38,031 nt of DNA from Thiomargarita sp. GTDB taxonomy: Bacteria > Pseudomonadota > Gammaproteobacteria > Beggiatoales > Beggiatoaceae. The notes under the pieces are model-generated. The model was given only the letters and a program-made list of their open reading frames with translations. It searched no databases and had not been told where the DNA came from. Location: the NCBI GenBank assembly GCA_020720115.1, contig DYPD01000031.1, forward strand, positions 1 through 38,031. The letters are read 5' to 3'. A program made the position numbers and the translations under genes. Below, piece by piece: positions 36,319 through 38,031 of the stretch (position 1 is the first letter of the stretch; each line of letters opens with the position of its first letter).

Positions 36319-37689
36319 ATGTCAAAAAACAAATCTCTTTATGCTTGCACGGCTTGCGGCGCTAGTTTTCCCAAGTGGGCGGGGCAATGTGCGGACTGCG
36401 GCGAGTGGAACACGTTGCAAGAAGTGCCCGCTGAACCCAGCGGCAACAAAGGCTCGCCGCGCTTTGCTGGCTATGCGGGCACAGCGGCAACTGTATGCGC
36501 CTTAGATGCCGTCGAAGCAGTGGAAGAAAGCCGCATTTCCACCGGCTTAGACGAGTTGGATCGCGTGCTGGGCGGCGGCTTGGTGCCCGGTTCGGTGGTG
36601 TTGATTGGCGGCGATCCGGGTATTGGTAAATCTACCGTGCTGCTGCAAACCCTGTGCGCTCTGGGAGCACAGCAGGGGCTAAAACCCTTATATGTCACGG
36701 GTGAAGAATCGCCGCAACAAGTCAGCCTGCGGGCGCAACGCTTAGGGCTGGAAACGGCACAAGTACAATTGCTCACAGAAACCCAGGTTGAGCGGATTTT
36801 GCACTTGGCTCAGCAAGTAAAGCCGAAAGTCATGGTGATTGACTCGATTCAGACGGTACACACAGAAGTGCTGCAATCCGCGCCTGGTTCAGTTGGGCAA
36901 GTGCGCGAATCGGCGGCGCAACTGGTGCGCTTTGCCAAGCAAACCGGCGTCGCGGTGTTTTTAGTCGGGCATGTGACCAAAGAAGGCGCGCTGGCAGGAC
37001 CGCGTGTGTTAGAGCACATGGTGGATACCGTGTTGTATTTTGAAGGCGACTCCAGCAGCCGTTATCGCGTCATTCGCGCCGTCAAAAACCGCTTCGGTGC
37101 AGTCAATGAATTGGGCGTATTTGCCATGACTGACAAAGGCTTACGCGAAGTCAAAAACCCCTCAGCGATTTTTCTCTCGCGCCACGAAGAAATGGTTGCG
37201 GGCAGCGTCATCATGGTCACACGCGAAGGCAGCCGCCCCATGCTGGTGGAAGTGCAGGCGTTGGTGGATAGCTCGCACATGCCCAACCCGCGCCGCGTCA
37301 CGCTGGGGCTTGACCAAAACCGCTTAGCCATGTTGCTGGCGGTATTGCATCGGCACGGCGGTGTCGTGACTTACGATCAAGACGTGTTTGTCAACGTCGT
37401 CGGCGGGGTGCGTTTACAAGAAACTGGCGCGGATTTAGCCGTGCTGCTGGCGATTTTATCCAGCCTGCGCAACCAACCCCTGCCGCATGATTTAGTGGTG
37501 TTTGGTGAAGTGGGTTTGGCGGGCGAAATTCGCCCGGTGCCAAATGGCGTAGAACGCCTGCACGAAGCGGCGAAACATGGTTTCAAACGAGCGATTGTGC
37601 CCAAACAAAACGCGCCCAAAGAAGGGGCAATAGCCGAATTGCAGATAACAGCAGTAGCGCGTTTGGTGGATGCGCTAAACAGCCTGTAG
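36319..37689 (+). CDS. radA: DNA repair protein RadA
   Basis: RadA (Sms) is a RecA-like ATPase that drives branch migration during recombinational repair. The 456-residue protein has an N-terminal zinc finger (C10, C13, C24, C27), a Walker A motif GDPGIGKST (98-106), the RadA-specific KNRFG motif at 256-260, and a C-terminal Lon-protease-like domain that lacks evidence of protease function. Length is standard. AGGA about ten bases before the ATG may serve as the ribosome site. It is divergent from the response-regulator gene, with a 209-base shared upstream region rich in AT near radA. Confidence 0.97.
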   Translation: MSKNKSLYACTACGASFPKWAGQCADCGEWNTLQEVPAEPSGNKGSPRFAGYAGTAATVCALDAVEAVEESRISTGLDELDRVLGGGLVPGSVVLIGGDPGIGKSTVLLQTLCALGAQQGLKPLYVTGEESPQQVSLRAQRLGLETAQVQLLTETQVERILHLAQQVKPKVMVIDSIQTVHTEVLQSAPGSVGQVRESAAQLVRFAKQTGVAVFLVGHVTKEGALAGPRVLEHMVDTVLYFEGDSSSRYRVIRAVKNRFGAVNELGVFAMTDKGLREVKNPSAIFLSRHEEMVAGSVIMVTREGSRPMLVEVQALVDSSHMPNPRRVTLGLDQNRLAMLLAVLHRHGGVVTYDQDVFVNVVGGVRLQETGADLAVLLAILSSLRNQPLPHDLVVFGEVGLAGEIRPVPNGVERLHEAAKHGFKRAIVPKQNAPKEGAIAELQITAVARLVDALNSL

Positions 37690-38031
37690 GCAGTAGACTG
37701 GAAAAACCGCCCTCCATATCTTACAAAAATAACTTTGCCTATTTGAATTGCTGGCATTACAGGGTCTTTAAGGACAGTAATATCTTGATTGCATAGAAAA
37801 TATAGAAAATTTGGTGACAGATTTTTACCAAACACCAAACACTAGCCTCACAACTTTAACTTTATTTGTTAGCCTTTTTTAAGTTAAAGTGATGCTTCTA
37901 ATTAAGTGATTTATGACTATTTTAATTCAGGTGCAACCATGAAACATGGACTCAGACCCAAACCACATTTGTTAGTTAAACCAGCCCTGTTAAGGTGGTT
38001 CAATTGCACTAAGAAAGTAATAGTGCTGTAG
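37690..38031. other. AT-rich gap after radA without a secure gene
   Basis: This 342-base tail contains no convincing conserved gene. It holds an inverted repeat, ACTTTAACTT (37853-37862) and AAGTTAAAGT (37881-37890), around an 18-base loop containing TTTTTT. After it comes an AT-rich stretch and a short frame beginning at 37939. It may contain the promoter of whatever follows the window. Confidence 0.6.
37939..38031 (+). CDS. Doubtful 30-residue open reading frame
   Basis: ATG 37939 opens a frame of 30 codons (starting MKHGLRPKPHLLVKP) that ends with TAG exactly at the window edge. A weak purine-rich site (CAGG) is about eight bases upstream, and an AT-rich region precedes it. The product would be strongly basic, with one Cys and no recognised motif. 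It may be a small gene, the remnant of a longer one, or chance; I do not recognise it. Confidence 0.2.
   Translation: MKHGLRPKPHLLVKPALLRWFNCTKKVIVL

Overview
The window reads as chromosomal DNA of a gammaproteobacterium. The evidence is a set of full-length, gammaproteobacterial-looking housekeeping genes (prfA-prmC, metG, hisS, radA), a minor-pilin operon in the same order as Pseudomonas fimU-pilV-pilW-pilX-pilY1-pilE, and a BarA-like tripartite kinase. The large repeat-rich secreted proteins and the TIR/WD40 protein suggest a Thiotrichales-type organism (Thiothrix or Beggiatoa relatives), but that placement is a guess from style, not a demonstrated assignment.

Left part (1-7178, all minus strand): the 3' edge of a DUF3050 (haem-oxygenase-like) gene; a 1422-residue protein with three successive TIR modules, one membrane segment and 14 WD40 repeats; and a secreted 608-residue protein with eight exact-length 16-residue repeats. 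Middle (7399-25670, plus strand): prfA and prmC (release factor 1 and its methylase), then the minor-pilin operon fimU/fimT-pilV-pilW-pilX-pilY1-pilE, then a 2056-residue secreted protein. The PilY1 homologue is about twice the usual size because lectin-like and other beta-sandwich domains sit inside its von Willebrand A domain. The 2056-residue protein combines two lactonase-type propellers, seven DUF11 domains and a beta-helix-like stretch.

Right part (25887-38031): a CheB-type methylesterase with an inactivated receiver domain (minus), metG (minus), a divergent two-gene signalling operon (BarA-like hybrid kinase plus a receiver-histidine kinase, overlapping by ATGA), hisS (plus), an OmpR-family response regulator (minus), radA (plus), and an AT-rich tail with only a doubtful 30-codon frame.

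Taken together, the accessory content is about the cell surface and sensing: pilus tip and adhesion (minor pilins, PilY1), very large secreted repeat proteins, phosphorelay signalling, and a possible TIR-based defence or death effector. The two secreted repeat proteins (5352-7178 and 19500-25670) appear to share an uncharacterised C-terminal module. The strongest candidates for something undescribed are the triple-TIR/WD40 protein with a degenerate middle TIR, the lectin-loaded PilY1, and the shared module of the two secreted proteins. No tRNA, rRNA, CRISPR array or insertion sequence was recognised.
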